Made by a program: the position numbers and the translations under genes | Part shown: piece after piece, positions 32,990 to 44,278 of the stretch | Layout of the letters: each line of letters starts with the position of its first letter | Numbering within the stretch: the first letter of the stretch is position 1 | Source of the DNA: Portulaca oleracea | Taxonomy: Eukaryota > Streptophyta > Magnoliopsida > Caryophyllales > Portulacaceae | Assembly: GCA_029582165.1 (NCBI GenBank) | Contig: CM055876.1 | Span: forward strand, 25,086,317-25,150,316 | Reading direction: 5' to 3' | Length of the DNA stretch: 64,000 nucleotides | The notes under the pieces: generated by a model | Told to the model about the DNA's origin: nothing | The model's input: only the letters and a program-made list of their open reading frames with translations | The model's database searches: none

Positions 32990-33589
32990 TTGGAGAAAGA
33001 ACAAATTTTAAAAGAAACTAAGAATAATGCTGAAGTTGATATTGTTCTATATGAAGATGATGTTGAATATTTTCTTGTTATTCCTCCTGGACAGGGTAAT
33101 AATACAATTGGGTTCTTGATAGTGGTTGTACTTATCATATGTGTCTTTACAATGATTAGCTTTCGACATATGATCCTATTGGTTTGGGTGTTGTTCATAT
33201 GGCCAACAATGCCCAAAGCAATGTTCTTGGGATTGGTACTGTTAATATCAAGACTCGTGACGGAGTTATCAGGAATCTTACAGGCGTTCGTCATATTCCT
33301 GATTTGAAGTGTAATCTCATCTCTCTAGGCACTCTCAAATCTGAGGGTTGCAGGTATCCAGCTGAAGGTGGAGTTTTGACCATATCTAAGGGTCAAACTT
33401 TATTCAAAGGTTCTAGACAAGGCAGTCTTTATATTCTACAGGGTTCTACTACTACAGGTTCTACAGCCGGTTTTACAACCTCATCTCTTGCTGAGTTCAG
33501 GGCTGACTTGATCTCAGTTGATCTTATCACATCTGATTGCCCTTTGAGGTTCTATGACAGTACTGGAGAATTTGGCCCAAGGTGGAGAT
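32990..33589 (+). pseudogene. Copia protease and pre-integrase remnant
   Basis: In the frame around 33108-33165 the protease triad DSG is intact in WVLDSGCTYHMC, followed by a stop. The next part lies in the frame at 33184-33627 with VIRNLTGVRHIPDLKCNLIS, SLGTLKSEG and GSLYILQGSTTTG, the pre-integrase segment. The frame then runs through degenerate sequence into the polypurine tract and LTR, so integrase and later domains are absent. Confidence 0.8.
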
Positions 33590-34218
33590 TATTGGGTTTG
33601 ATGGCCCAAATTCTATTTTTTAATTGAGCCACTTAATTATATAAATCGTTAATGATTTATTTACGTGGCTAATTACAATATTTCAAGTGGCTAATTAATT
33701 CTTCATGAGCAACCTACAATCATAGGCATACAAGGCTTTCAAGAGTTCTATTGTGTCAACAAGTTGTATCCCTGAGTGAGTTTGTTAAAAAAGACTCCTA
33801 ATGAAAGTTATGTACTAGTCATGGGCTAGATCAACTTCTTAGGGTTATTTTACGGGTTGTACATCTAGTATAAATATGGGTTATTATTAACCTATTCATA
33901 CACATTTGTAATTGAGAGCTTCTTCACCTCTACCCATCCCTAGGTTGTGAGAGTATTTCGAGAGTTATTGTTTTTCCTTCAGATTATTCCCGTTGTGCTA
34001 TACGACATTTGGGATCTCTCTTGTAATCTCTCCCCTTATACTAGTGGATTATTGCTCCGTTGCCGTCCGTGGTTTTTTCCCACTTTCGATTTCCACGTAA
34101 ATCATGTGTCTTTATACTCTATTTTAAGTACTGATCTTGTCATATTTTTCTCAATTTATACATTCTGATAATTTTTTCTTCCGTTGTAAATACTAGACTC
34201 TTTATCTTGATCCTAACA
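33590..34218 (+). repeat. 3' LTR of the deleted copia element
   Basis: It follows the polypurine tract GGTGGAGAT, begins TATTGGG in place of TGTTGGG and ends CCTAACA before TSD TGAAC. TATAAATA is at 33869-33876. Confidence 0.85.
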
Positions 34219-35027
34219 TGAACAACGAGGAAACAAAACATAAAAGAGAAAACAGGGACAATGATAAAAGAAAAATTTAACTCTCATTAATTTATCATGG
34301 TACAATCAAGGAAAAATAACTAAACAGGAGAAAGAATAATGAAAGCTAATAACCGTAAGAGCTCAGTAAAACTAAAGATCCCCTTTGTACGTTCGTTTAT
34401 AGGTATTTATAACATAAATCTCAAGCTCAAAAACGCAGCGTTTAATTACAGTAAAGTCAGCTAAAAATTGGTTGGGCATGGGCAAGCTAGAGCTTGGCAA
34501 GGGCGTGGCGACCTATTTGGCATGGGCGTCCCAGGCTTTGTCGCAGTCGTGCTAGAATGCGACATTTCTCTCAATTTTCTTCACTTGGGCACGGGCGTGC
34601 CAAGGTATGTCGCGGTCGTACCAACTCGTGACATTTCTCTCAATTTTCTTCACTCTGGCACGGGCATGCCAAGGTATGTCGCAGTTGTGCCAGCTTATGG
34701 TGTTTCTCTTCTTCTTTGTACTTCGTGGCACGGCCGCACCACTACTGGCACCGGTTATGTTCGTGCTTCTATCAATTCTTTTGCTCCATTTTGCTCCTGC
34801 TCGACTTCGAACTTGCTTAAGTTTCCTCACGGGGCTCCAAGTTGGGGTTTGATTTTGCTTTGCTTCCTCTAGTGCTCACTTTTACTATTTTTGACCTTGA
34901 CTTTACATTATTTCCCGTCGTATCGGTAAAACACCAAAAACATAGCAAATACTACAATTTAATGGTCAAAACAAGCTAAAACACTTCATATAAAGGGCAT
35001 CAAATAGGCTCTATTCGAGACCAAACA
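34219..35027 (-). mobile_element. Part of a minus-strand LTR (U3 and R) of a Ty3/gypsy-like element
   Basis: On the minus strand a TATA box TATAAATA (34411-34404) lies downstream of a GC-rich block with repeated dyads: GGCACGGGCGTGCC at 34588-34601, GGCACGGGCATGCC at 34657-34670 and about four variants. Two ~70-bp direct repeats (about 34560-34629 and 34630-34699) carry them. The right boundary is placed at CCAAACA (35027), followed by ATACCCCCAGAC, a good polypurine tract on the minus strand. The U5 part seems to continue left of the copia insertion (31473-31584 and perhaps to about 30880). Confidence 0.5.
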
Positions 35028-37100
35028 ATACCCCCAGACAAAAGTTTGCTCGCCCCGAGCAAACTAAAACAAAGTAAAAAGAAAACCAAACTACCCTAAC
35101 TCACTTTGGTAGGAATCACGGTTGCATTTAGCGCATGCAACAAGTCCTTTAAACTCCTTGGTAGCCCAAGTGGATGAGTAAGGTCTCGTGAGGGTTTGTA
35201 GAAGCTACACCCACAAAAGCCGAGGAAAAGGATGAAAAAGGGAAGAGAAAAAGGCAAGGAAGCAAACGTTTTACAAGAGAGGCATGAGGAGGTTCATATA
35301 TACAGTCATGCAACTAATCACTCAACAACTTAGCCACTTGGCTTAGAATAGTTAATACGTACATTCAAAACACATTTACAACATTGCCGCTAAGCATTCA
35401 CATCACACATGTACAGGCTCAATGAGTTCCTAGTGCTGAAGTGCAGTATCTCTAGCTTGTTTTTTGGTCAAGTTAGTCTGTCCTAGCTACCTACATACTC
35501 ATGTTCATTTTGCTATTGTTAAGTAAGTTATGTGTATTTTCCTCCCTATTTTGGTGTCGCCCTCGCTTGGTGAAGGTTGTAGGTTACATAAGGAAAACTT
35601 CCACCCTTATTCTCACATTTTTTCTGTTGGTTTTTTTTTTCTTTTTTTTTTTGGAGATATGGACGACCCTAAAAAGAGTTTACTCTCCCAACACAGATCT
35701 TTTCCATACACATACAAATTGCTTAAGGGGAAAGAGTACCGTACCACTCATGCCTAATTTATGTAGGTGAACCAACTTTTCTTTCTTTTTCTTTTTTTCA
35801 CTTTTTTTTTGTGTTGGTATGCTTCGAGATATGAGCGACCCTAGAAGGTAGGGGTATACTCTACCAGTATGGGTTTTTCTATATGTAAACAAAGTGTTTA
35901 AAGGATGTGAACGCCCAACCGCTCACACCGACCCATGTTGGTGAACCAACAATTTGTTTTTTTATTTTTTTATTTTCTTAATTAGAGCATGAATACTAGG
36001 GATGACAATGGGCAGGGTCTGGGGCAGGCCCAGCTAGACCCGGACCCGTCAAATTATTTTGGACCCAGACCCGCCCCGAGACCCGGTGGGTCCCAAAAAC
36101 ATGGACCCGGACCCGGACTCGCCGGGTCCATGGGTCCACGGGTCCTTATTGGGTCCAACACTCTTATGTATTTTTTTACTAGATTTATCAATTTTTCAGG
36201 TTAATTTATACGTACACAATTGTATAATAATGACTATTCTATTTTAACACACAAATTTTCAACACAATAAAAACATCTAATTCACTCTACAAGGTTATCA
36301 ACAAAATTCAACATAAAAAGATTACAAAAATCATCCATATATCAACTATAAGAATGTAACTATACAACTTAAAATGCACAAAAAAAAATCACGAAGTTCA
36401 TGATTATCGCACTATACAACTCTAAGAATACAAATACACTAGGGTTTTCATATATGGGTCCATTTTTTTGGACCCAGACCCCCCTAAATGGCGCGGGTCC
36501 AAGCGGGTCTGGGGTGGGTTCCAGGACCCATTTCCATCCCTAATGAATACACAAGTACCAAGACTTCACTCCTCAAATAAGACAATCACATTCACAAGCC
36601 AGATGTGAATTAATTAAAGAAACATTATTTTTACATACAGTCACGTTATTACAATCAGGTAAGGCAACAAACAAGCAAATGACTTATTATGAATATAATA
36701 ACCACTCATAACCAAGTTGATGAGTATCCAAGCAATAATTACACAATTATGTACACAAACACAAAGTACCTCCAAAGACAGAAAATGTCATAATTTTTTG
36801 CCTCATTTCAAGCTTCTCTTCCACCTTTTCTTTCTTTTTCAATTAAAACAATCACACATGCCACCCAATACCCCCACACAAAAATCTCCACAATGTCCTC
36901 ATTGAGAATAAGGGTACACATGCATACCAAATAAAAGAAAAGGGAAAGAAAAGCACACAAAAAGAAAGAAAATGAAAAAGAAACACATGTACACAAAACA
37001 CACAAAATGGTGGTGACCCGAGCCCACATAGCCCCAATAGTAAATATTCACTCCAAACCAATTTGGGCGCACCATCAAAAAGAAAAACAACCTAGTTATT
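35028..37100 (-). mobile_element. Presumed 3' internal region of the same LTR element
   Basis: Non-coding sequence to the right of the LTR, interrupted by the hAT element at 35997-36542. It contains two diverged ~130-170-bp tandem repeats (about 35656-35775 and 35822-35950). Each has ATATGGACGACCCTA or ATATGAGCGACCCTA, a TTTACTCT or TATACTCT stretch, and an end GTGAACCAAC. The phrase TTTGCTCGCCCCGAGCAAAC at 35045-35064 is a near-perfect inverted repeat. No ORF is recognisable, and the right boundary is uncertain. Confidence 0.4.
35997..36542. mobile_element. Non-autonomous hAT-type element, 546 bp, 8-bp TSD
   Basis: ATGAATAC at 35989-35996 and 36543-36550 is a perfect 8-bp TSD. Ends are TAGGGATGACAATGG and the complement of CCATTTCCATCCCTA. 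Both sides consist of GGACCCGGACCC-type runs in opposite orientation with an AT-rich centre. The termini match those of 3952-4644, so both belong to one superfamily group although the internal motifs differ. Confidence 0.9.
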
Positions 37101-38165
37101 CTAAAAAAGTAAAGAGGAAAAAGTAAAAAGTAAAAGATAGAGTAATTTAATTAATTGTTAAAGTTAAGATAAAATAATTAAACTAAATATTAGGAAATGA
37201 AAAGTGACAATTATTTTGAAACAAAAAAGATACTTAAAGTGTCAATCAATTCGAAATAGATAGCGTAGTAACTTTCTTATTGGATTTATATATTCAGTCT
37301 TACATGAGTTAATTAGTTAGATGTCGGAATTTTCAATCCCCCGCGTTTTTAGTTATCCGATAAAGCCACACAACCCCATGATCTTCTAATATGATTATTA
37401 TGTGAACCATTGATGTATGACAATTTTAAGGGAAATGAAAGTTGATTAATTAGTTTTGATGAACATAAAAGATTGATTGTGTGTAAAGGAAAAAGAATGA
37501 AGGAGAAACTCAGATTTGAATGCAAGAAGGAAGATCAACTAGTTCGAAGTTTATTTTCAAGTCTAAATTAAAGTTTCGGTACCGGGTGAAGATATTGACT
37601 TGGAAATTATGAGGCAAGAAGCCATTGTGCAACAATCGGTTGCTTGGATAAAGCTATAGAAAGTGTAACGTGTTAGAAAATGTAATTGTTATTGAAAAAT
37701 TAAAGAAAAATTATATATCACATCAAGGTCAACCTTTTAAGCCTCCGTTCTTTATACAGTTGATGCGCTTGATGCGCTGTGGTAATAGTGTGGTGTGGTG
37801 CAATGCGGTGAAATTTGACAAAGTGTAGTGAGTTCTGATAGGTGGGGTAGGTGAGAAGAGAAAATGTAAAAAGTAGAGGAGAAAAGTGAAAAGAAAGAAA
37901 AATGAAGATATATATATTGGTAATGATTGGGGTGTTATGTGGTGAGGTGTAATAGAAATTAATGAGTGCGGTGTGGTATGATACCACACCACAACCTACC
38001 GCATAAAGAACTGATTAGTGTCAATCTTTGCATACAAGTAGATTCTTTTTTAGTACTCACTTTTTAGATAAACAAAGTAAACCATACAGCAAAAACAACC
38101 GTTATTGAAGCAACCAAATTGACTAAAGACATAGGTTTGGTTTGACAACCAACTATTTGTTATTA
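37101..38165. other. AT-rich DNA with one possible foldback element, no gene
   Basis: At 37738-38012 the ends TCCGTTCTTTATACAGTTGATGCG and the complement of CCGCATAAAGAACTGATTAG are loosely inverted, and the interior is GTGGTGTGGTG-rich. It resembles the element at 41101-41360. I could not find a clean TSD. Nothing else is supported. Confidence 0.35.
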
Positions 38166-38170
38166 GTTTT

Positions 38171-38770
38171 TGTTAGGGATCGGATTCAAATATGTTGCCA
38201 GTTGTTAGTCATTTGATAGGGTGTAAAATAGAGCAATATATGCAGCGGAAGGAAAAACAGGATGATAATGAAATCGAGGATAATAATAGAAAGAGGCAAG
38301 GATAAATAGGGTGAGACAGTAATTTTACGTGGGAAACTGAAGAACTCGGAGAAAAACCCACGGGCGACAACCAATATCCACTAGTAAGAAATGAGATATT
38401 ACAAGAGGTAGAATATAATCTCTCATACACTCTCACAACTTAGGGATAAGTAGGGTGAAGATGTGGAAATAACACTGCACCTCTCTCATGGTGAGTTTTG
38501 AAGGTTCTCACATCGACTACATTGGTCGCTAGCCGCTTATTACAAGGTGAATAAATACCTCTATTATAGGGGTAAGCATCCTATAGATCTGGCTAGACTC
38601 CTATTCCAAATACAATTAGGTTTTAGAATGCTATTACAATTAGGAAATTTACCTAAATATAATTAGGAAATAAAATAATTTCCTAATATCAACAAATAAC
38701 TTGGAGTCCAAACAGGTTTAGGAAACTTGCCAAATAATGAGTCAAGAGAATTTGGGCCATTAACCCAACA
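38171..38770 (-). repeat. 3' LTR of the short element
   Basis: 600 bp, TGTTAGG...CCCAACA. Its TATA region reads CTATTATAGGGG, lacking one T relative to the other LTR. Confidence 0.9.
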
Positions 38771-38919
38771 ATCTCCATCTTGGAACAAATTCTTCGGTAC
38801 CGTCATAGAACCCTGAATTTTGGTTTGCCAATGAACTTCTCGACGTCATCCTAATAACAACACTCTATCACCCAAATTCTAATAACCAAATTTTGACTTC
38901 ATCCTGAATTTGATTGAAC

Positions 38920-39352
38920 CCGGCTCTAAAGGAATTTGACCTGACTCCGGCAGGATTAGAAGTTTACTGAATCTGGTTGTATCCGGCTCTGAAGGAATTT
39001 CACCTGACTCCGGTAGGATTAGAAATTTGACTGAATCTGGCTGTATCAGACTCTTGAAGGATTTTAACGTGACTCCGGTAGGATCCGGCTCTTGAAGGAA
39101 TTTATCCTGACTCCGGTAGAATCCGGCTCTTGAAGGAATTTATCCTGACTCCGGTATGATCCGGCTCTTGAAGGATTTTAACCTGACTCCGGTAGGATCC
39201 GGCTCTTGAAGGAATTTATCCTGACTCCGGTAGAATCCGGCTCTTGAAGGAATTTATCCTGACTCCGGTATGATCCGGCTCTTGAAGGATTTTAACCTGA
39301 CTCCGGTAGGATCTGGCTCTTGAAGGAATTTATCCTGACTCCGGTAGGATCT
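38920..39352. repeat. 38-bp tandem repeat with 114-bp higher-order period
   Basis: Unit GACTCCGGTAGGATCCGGCT then CTTGAAGGAATTTATCCT. Variants alternate so that every third unit carries TATGATCC and the GGATTTTAACCT variant; TATGAT occurs at 39155 and 39269, exactly 114 bp apart. The left part (38920-39040) has more diverged units. Confidence 0.9.
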
Positions 39353-39369
39353 GAATCTCATTGAACTTA

Positions 39370-39381
39370 GCTCTGATACCA
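39370..39381 (-). other. Primer-binding site of the short element
   Basis: The complement reads TGGTATCAGAGC, a perfect initiator tRNA-Met type PBS two bases inside the right LTR. Confidence 0.9.
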
Positions 39382-39383
39382 CT

Positions 39384-39985
39384 TGTTAGGGATCAGATTC
39401 AGATCTGATTGCCAGTTGTTAGTTACTTGGTAGGGTATAAAATAGAGCAATATATGCAGCGCAAGGAAAAACAGGATGATTATGAAATCGAGGATAATAA
39501 TAGAAAGAGGCAAGGATAAATGGGGTGAGACAGTAATTTTACGTGGGAAACCGAAGAACTCGGAGAAAAACCCACGGGCGACTACCAATATCCACTAGTA
39601 AGAAAGGAGATATTACAAGAGGTAGAATATAATCTCTCATACACTCTCACAACCTAGGGATAAGTAGGGTGAAGATGTGGAAATAATATCGCACCTCCCT
39701 CATGGGGAGTTTTGAAGGCTCTCACATCGACTACATTAGTCGCTAGCCGCTTATTACAAGGTGAATAAATACCTCTATTTATAGGGGTAAACATCCTATA
39801 GATCTGGCTAGACTCCTACTCCAAATACAATTAGGTTTTAGAATGCTATTACAATTAGGAAATTTACCTAAATATAATTAGGAAATAAAATAATTTCCTA
39901 ATATCAACAAATAACTTGGAGTCCAAACAGGTTTAGAAAACTTGCCAAATAATGAGTCAAGAGAATTTGGGTCATTAAACCAACA
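39384..39985 (-). repeat. 5' LTR of the short element
   Basis: 602 bp, TGTTAGG...CCAACA. TATAAATA on the minus strand (39783-39776) is an intact TATA box, as expected for the promoter LTR. Confidence 0.9.
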
Positions 39986-39990
39986 GTTTT

Positions 39991-41097
39991 ATTACTTGTT
40001 TGTTCTATTTTTGTGAGGGTATTTAGCGGAATTAATTGTTTGTAATAAGTAACTTTTATTTGAATTTCAATTGTGATCTTAGGTTTTATTTTTAGTGTTT
40101 ATTTGAACATTATGAATTTTTATTTATTGTTGTTTTTCCTCCTCCATATTTTTGTGACTATGCAACAAGTAGTCACTAAAGATTAGTACTTGTACATATC
40201 AATAGGCTAATAATTAACTTATTCATCAATTACCAAATTTTCTCAAGTAAGATCAAAACTTTTGTTAATATATGGAAAAGAGGAGCTATATGGGTTATAC
40301 ATTGTAACAGTAATAGATGGCAATTTATGTAATTTTATCAAAAATTTGGTTGATATAGTAATTTAGGGTATGAAAGCCAAACATTCAATCTCAAAAAGCA
40401 ACTCAAAATAGTATTTTATAAATAATATTTTTTTAGGATAAAAGCCTAGTCCAAAAAATCACTCCATCAAACAGTTCATAATTACTATTAAAAAATGATA
40501 GGAGTCTTATCCCATAAAATTTTTTTACATCAGCCTATTGGTGCAAGGCCAAGCTAGAGGTATAAATGAGCCGAGCTTTTAAAATCAAGGCTCGAGCTCA
40601 GGCTCGACTCATATATCTCGACTCATGCTCGGCTCAATTTTTTTTAAAAAAAACAATTAAACTCTAATGCAAAAATCAAGTAAATCTCTAGACATTTATT
40701 AAAATTAACTAGAAAATTAAATAAAATAATCAAATTTATGTTTTAATATTAAATTTAAATACCTAAATTAATATATATATATATATATATATTATTTATT
40801 CATAAAATATATAAGACCTATTTTTTTACCTAAAATACTTAGACGACTCGAGTCCACACCGAACTTGAACCTGACCCCTTTAGACTCAGGCTAACCTCAA
40901 TAAACATCTGAGCCCAACCCGAAGTTTAAGTTATTAGGTAAGTCCTAATGCAAAGCTCAATTCATACTCAACAACGTATAAACTTAACCGCGGGCACCCA
41001 CATAACTATACGTTTCACCAATGATGGAAAGAAATGTCACGATCATAATCAACAACGTATAAACTTAACGATCACGATTCATACATCATAATGATAC
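39991..41097. other. AT-rich DNA, no gene seen
   Basis: It includes a TA microsatellite at about 40770-40792 and a region (40555-40970) with GAGCCGAGC-like motifs in both orientations that recalls eroded DNA-transposon ends without a TSD. AACAACGTATAAACTTAAC occurs twice, near 40970 and 41050. No coding frame is recognised. Confidence 0.5.
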
Positions 41098-41100
41098 TTA

Positions 41101-41360
41101 AGGCCGTGTTTTTTTTCTGCGGTTACAATCATGTCTTCTAACCTATCGCGATTCTGCTGGCCACCGTATTTTACCGCAAATCATTACTTTTCTCTCTCCT
41201 CACCTTTCTCTCTCCTCACTTTTCTCCTCTACTTTTTACATTCTCTCTCCTCACCTACCCCACATACTAATAATCTACCACAATTTCACCACATCCCACC
41301 ACAATTCCATCACATCCCACCACACCATTCCGCAAAATACCGCATAAAAGAACACGGCCT
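41101..41360. mobile_element. Foldback MITE, 260 bp
   Basis: Ends AGGCCGTGTTTTTTTTCTGCGG and CCGCATAAAAGAACACGGCCT (plus strand) are inverted, with flanking TTA on the left and TCA on the right, which would be a degenerate Harbinger-type TSD. The interior is rich in TCTCTCCTCAC and CACCACA. The 103-codon frame at 41131 runs through it and is not a gene. Confidence 0.6.
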
Positions 41361-41363
41361 TCA

Positions 41364-43060
41364 AACTTTATTGTGGGGTAATTTTGTCAAACAAAATGAT
41401 GATACTGGGATTGATTGGGATGACAATCAGCAAGTAGATTAGGTGAACCAAGGAGAGGCTAATATGACACTGCCCTCATTCCTTAATACTCCACGTTCTC
41501 CAGCACAAATTAAAATGTTGTATTTTCGAAGGAATTACAAAGTTGTAATTTTATGAATAAGTACATATCACTGGTAAGGGCAGAGCCATCAATTTTTGTT
41601 AGGAAGGATCATAATATGACCAAACTTCCTATTTGACAATATCATTTGATACATAAAAATAAAATAAAAGGGGAAATATTAGCTTTTCAATCAGGCGTTA
41701 AAATGAACAAATTACTCTTATTAATAAATATTATCAGACCAATTTATCTAATTAACATTATTTTTTAGAGAACATTTATTTATTTATTGATAGATAAGAG
41801 ATTGTTTATAATTAAATTACATTGCTTTGTAACAAAAAACATATGGGAAAATAGATTTTTTTTAAATAATTAAAATTAAAAAAGTATTGAATATTTATAA
41901 AAAAAAGTAAATATATACATGATTAAAGTAGGAGTGTTGCACGAATAGGAAAAATAAAAATAATTTGATTAAAAGATATATAACCAAAAAAAAACCTAAA
42001 AATACAAAGCAGACATATTGAGAAGAGTAAGGGGGGTTGAGGGTCATGGCTCGCTATTTAAAAATCAAAATGATATATTTGCAAAGGGTATTGAACACAC
42101 AACCAACAAGATGAGAAGAAGGCTTCAATAGGTATGGTCACCAAAACCAAATCATATATAGATTGGTTCGTGGCCCACCCTAAGTCCTTTTGTTTCCATC
42201 TCTAATCACTGATCTGTGATCAACAATAGTAGGTGTGACCAACTTTTGACCGATCTGGTAATTCCATTTTGTTTAACTTGGAAAAAATTAGGCATGGTTA
42301 CCAAAAGTTTTTTCGAATTTAAAAATTGATCAATCAATCATTATCCGGTTTAAAACTTAGTAGGGTTTGGGTAAGCTAAGGGAAACCTAGTTCGAGTTGT
42401 CCGAATTTTGGGGGGAAATCTGGGTTTGGTCGTTTCAGACCATCAGACAATCTTCGGGCTCGGTTTTTGAGCGAACTTGTATTCATTTTTAATTATCTTC
42501 ATGTATAATTTAGACATCTTAGTACTCCCTCTGTTTTGTAATATAGTTTCTTTAAGAATAGTAGGAAAATATAAAAGAAGGAATACAAAATTTTAAAAAA
42601 AATTATAATTATCTAATAATTTACCTCTGAAGGATAGTACTTCTTTTGTTCCTTTTTAATGGTTAAGTTAAACTAATTTTTTTTTTATAAAAAAAACAGG
42701 AATATGGAATATAAGGTAAAAAATATATATAAATTATCAAAAATATCCCAAAGAAGTCCCTGCACAAAAGCTATATAATTCAGGCTGAAAGATTAGTAAT
42801 CTTGATGACTTGTTGGCCGACTAGTCTTATAACTCTTAACCTACCCGAACTCACCCCAAAAATTGAGTTCTTAACATGGTTTTTTTTTTACTTGAATATG
42901 AAATAAATTGAACTCAAAAAATCCACAAATTGGCGGTTGTAATCCAATTTGTCTATTTGACATCAATTTTTTTATGGAATTGGAATTTATGATCACTTTT
43001 TGCTAGTGTTCCCGCCTTCCTGGGTCTTGACTATTAAACTACAAACTTAACTCATTGGTG
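41364..43060. other. AT-rich DNA with Stowaway fragments, no gene
   Basis: TACTCCCTCTGTTTTGTAAT at 42523 and TACTTCTTTTGTTCCTTTTTA at 42639 look like left ends of two eroded Stowaway elements without right partners. Otherwise no frame, RNA or element is supported. Confidence 0.45.
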
Positions 43061-43062
43061 TA

Positions 43063-43317
43063 CTCTCTCCGTCTCAAATAAATTGTTCACTTTGCTTTTT
43101 TACGGTTTTTGATGTTATACTTTGACTATTAATATTTTACGTTTTATCTTAGCAAAACTTGTAATGTTTTGTTTAAATGAAAGTATTTTTCGTCACAAAT
43201 CTAATAAAAACAGTTTTACACGATAACTCAATATATAATTTGATAAATTAACGGTCAAACTCTATAAAGTTTGACTTCATTAGTCAAACTGGGACAAATT
43301 ATTTGGGACGGAGGGAG
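43063..43317. mobile_element. Stowaway MITE, 255 bp, TA TSD
   Basis: TA-CTCTCTCCGTCTCAAATAA on the left and TTATTTGGGACGGAGGGAG-TA on the right are classic Stowaway termini, with TA at 43061-43062 and 43318-43319. Internal sequence non-coding. Confidence 0.95.
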
Positions 43318-43319
43318 TA

Positions 43320-44215
43320 TTATATATCTAAGTTAAGTTGAAATATTTAAATTAATATATTCTTATTAGAAAATGATTATATTTTATTATATTTATTGTA
43401 AAAAATAGGGTATTTAGAAGCAATTTATTCATAGGAAAAGAAAGAAAAAAGTAATGGTTATAATTTGTCAGAAAAACTCAAAATCAAAAAATACGGTTTG
43501 TATTAATTTGATAACAGACATCCAACATACGTTTAAACCATTTTTTTTTTTTTATCTACTTATTCAAATTTATCTTTTGATATAAAAAAAACGGTCATAA
43601 TCGGTTAATTTCTTTAAGGTGGGGTAATCACCAATCATTCGTCAGACACCCATATATGCGTTTTTGCTTTTCATTATCATTTATCTTTTTCTAGAAGTCA
43701 TCGTGCATCACTTCTCAACCTCTATTTTTGTCAGCAATAATTACTAATACTGTTATTATTTTGAAAGATAGAATTAAGTGTGCGCTTGTGATATCATTAT
43801 TGGAGATGATACCACCAAATTTTTTTATCAACTTTAATTGATTTGAACTATGTATTTACCCTAAACTTTGCAAATAGCAAAGTGATGAGATTTTAATCCG
43901 ACAGTTTAAATTAACAATCTTTGTGTATTGAGAACGAGGAAGAAAAAAAAGGGATAGGAAGAGAGAAATCAAACTTTTATGTTTAAGAATATAAATGGAT
44001 TGAAAATGAGAAGAGGGGGAAGGGAGGGGAACACTTAACTTCCACTTTCTTCTATTTACCTCCAATTTGTTAACCTTCAAAATAAGGGAGAAAGAGAGGG
44101 AATAAAAAAAAGTTTAATATTTCTTCACCTTCCCTATATTAATAATATCAAATAAGGTCAACTCTAATTATCTCCTTTCTCCTCCTCTTCCTTCCATCAC
44201 TTCCCCCCATCCCTT
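43320..44215. other. AT-rich DNA, no gene seen
   Basis: The minus-strand frame of 74 codons at 43856-44080 is low complexity with no motif. No other structure is supported. Confidence 0.5.
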
Positions 44216-44278
44216 GGGGGGCGTTTGGCATGCAATGGGAATGGGAATGTGAATTCATAATGATATGAGAATGAGAAT
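44216..44278. mobile_element. Left end of a Tourist-like MITE, cut by the chromovirus LTR
   Basis: GGGGCGTTTGGCATGCAATG followed by GGAATGGGAATGTGAATTC resembles the 5' end of Tourist elements such as 31161. It stops at 44278, where the LTR starts. The other half would lie beyond the far LTR, outside the window. Confidence 0.45.

Larger units (their letters stand above)
31585..34218 (+). mobile_element. Internally deleted Ty1/copia element, 2.6 kb, 5-bp TSD
   Basis: TSD TGAAC (31580-31584 and 34219-34223) flanks two LTRs of about 630 bp (31585-32215 and 33590-34218). The primer-binding site TGGTATCAAAGC is at 32218 and a polypurine tract GGTGGAGAT at 33581. The 1.37-kb internal region has gag, a zinc knuckle, protease and part of the pre-integrase region, then joins directly to the polypurine tract, so integrase, RT and RNase H were deleted. 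LTR first bases are mutated in both copies (GG and TA in place of TG). Confidence 0.9.
38171..39985 (-). mobile_element. Short non-coding LTR retrotransposon (TRIM/SMART-like), 1815 bp, 5-bp TSD
   Basis: TSD GTTTT (38166-38170 and 39986-39990) flanks two nearly identical LTRs (38171-38770 and 39384-39985). On the minus strand the primer-binding site TGGTATCAGAGC (39381-39370) follows the right LTR by two bases, and AAGATGGAGAT precedes the left LTR, so all cis signals are present. The 613-bp internal region encodes nothing and is largely a 38-bp tandem repeat. The element must have moved with proteins supplied by a copia relative. LTRs of 600 bp are long for a TRIM, so a small deletion derivative is the alternative. 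Confidence 0.9.

Noticed and set aside
36059..36247. Pro/Asp-rich, collagen-like frame
   Set aside because: It lies in the GGACCC repeats of the hAT-type element.
37738..38012. Second member of the 41101-41360 MITE family
   Set aside because: Loose inverted ends and similar GTGGTG/CACCAC content, but I found no clear boundary or TSD; kept only as a note.
40555..40970. DNA transposon with GAGCCGAGC ends
   Set aside because: Inverted motifs are weak and no TSD of 2, 3, 8 or 9 bp fits.
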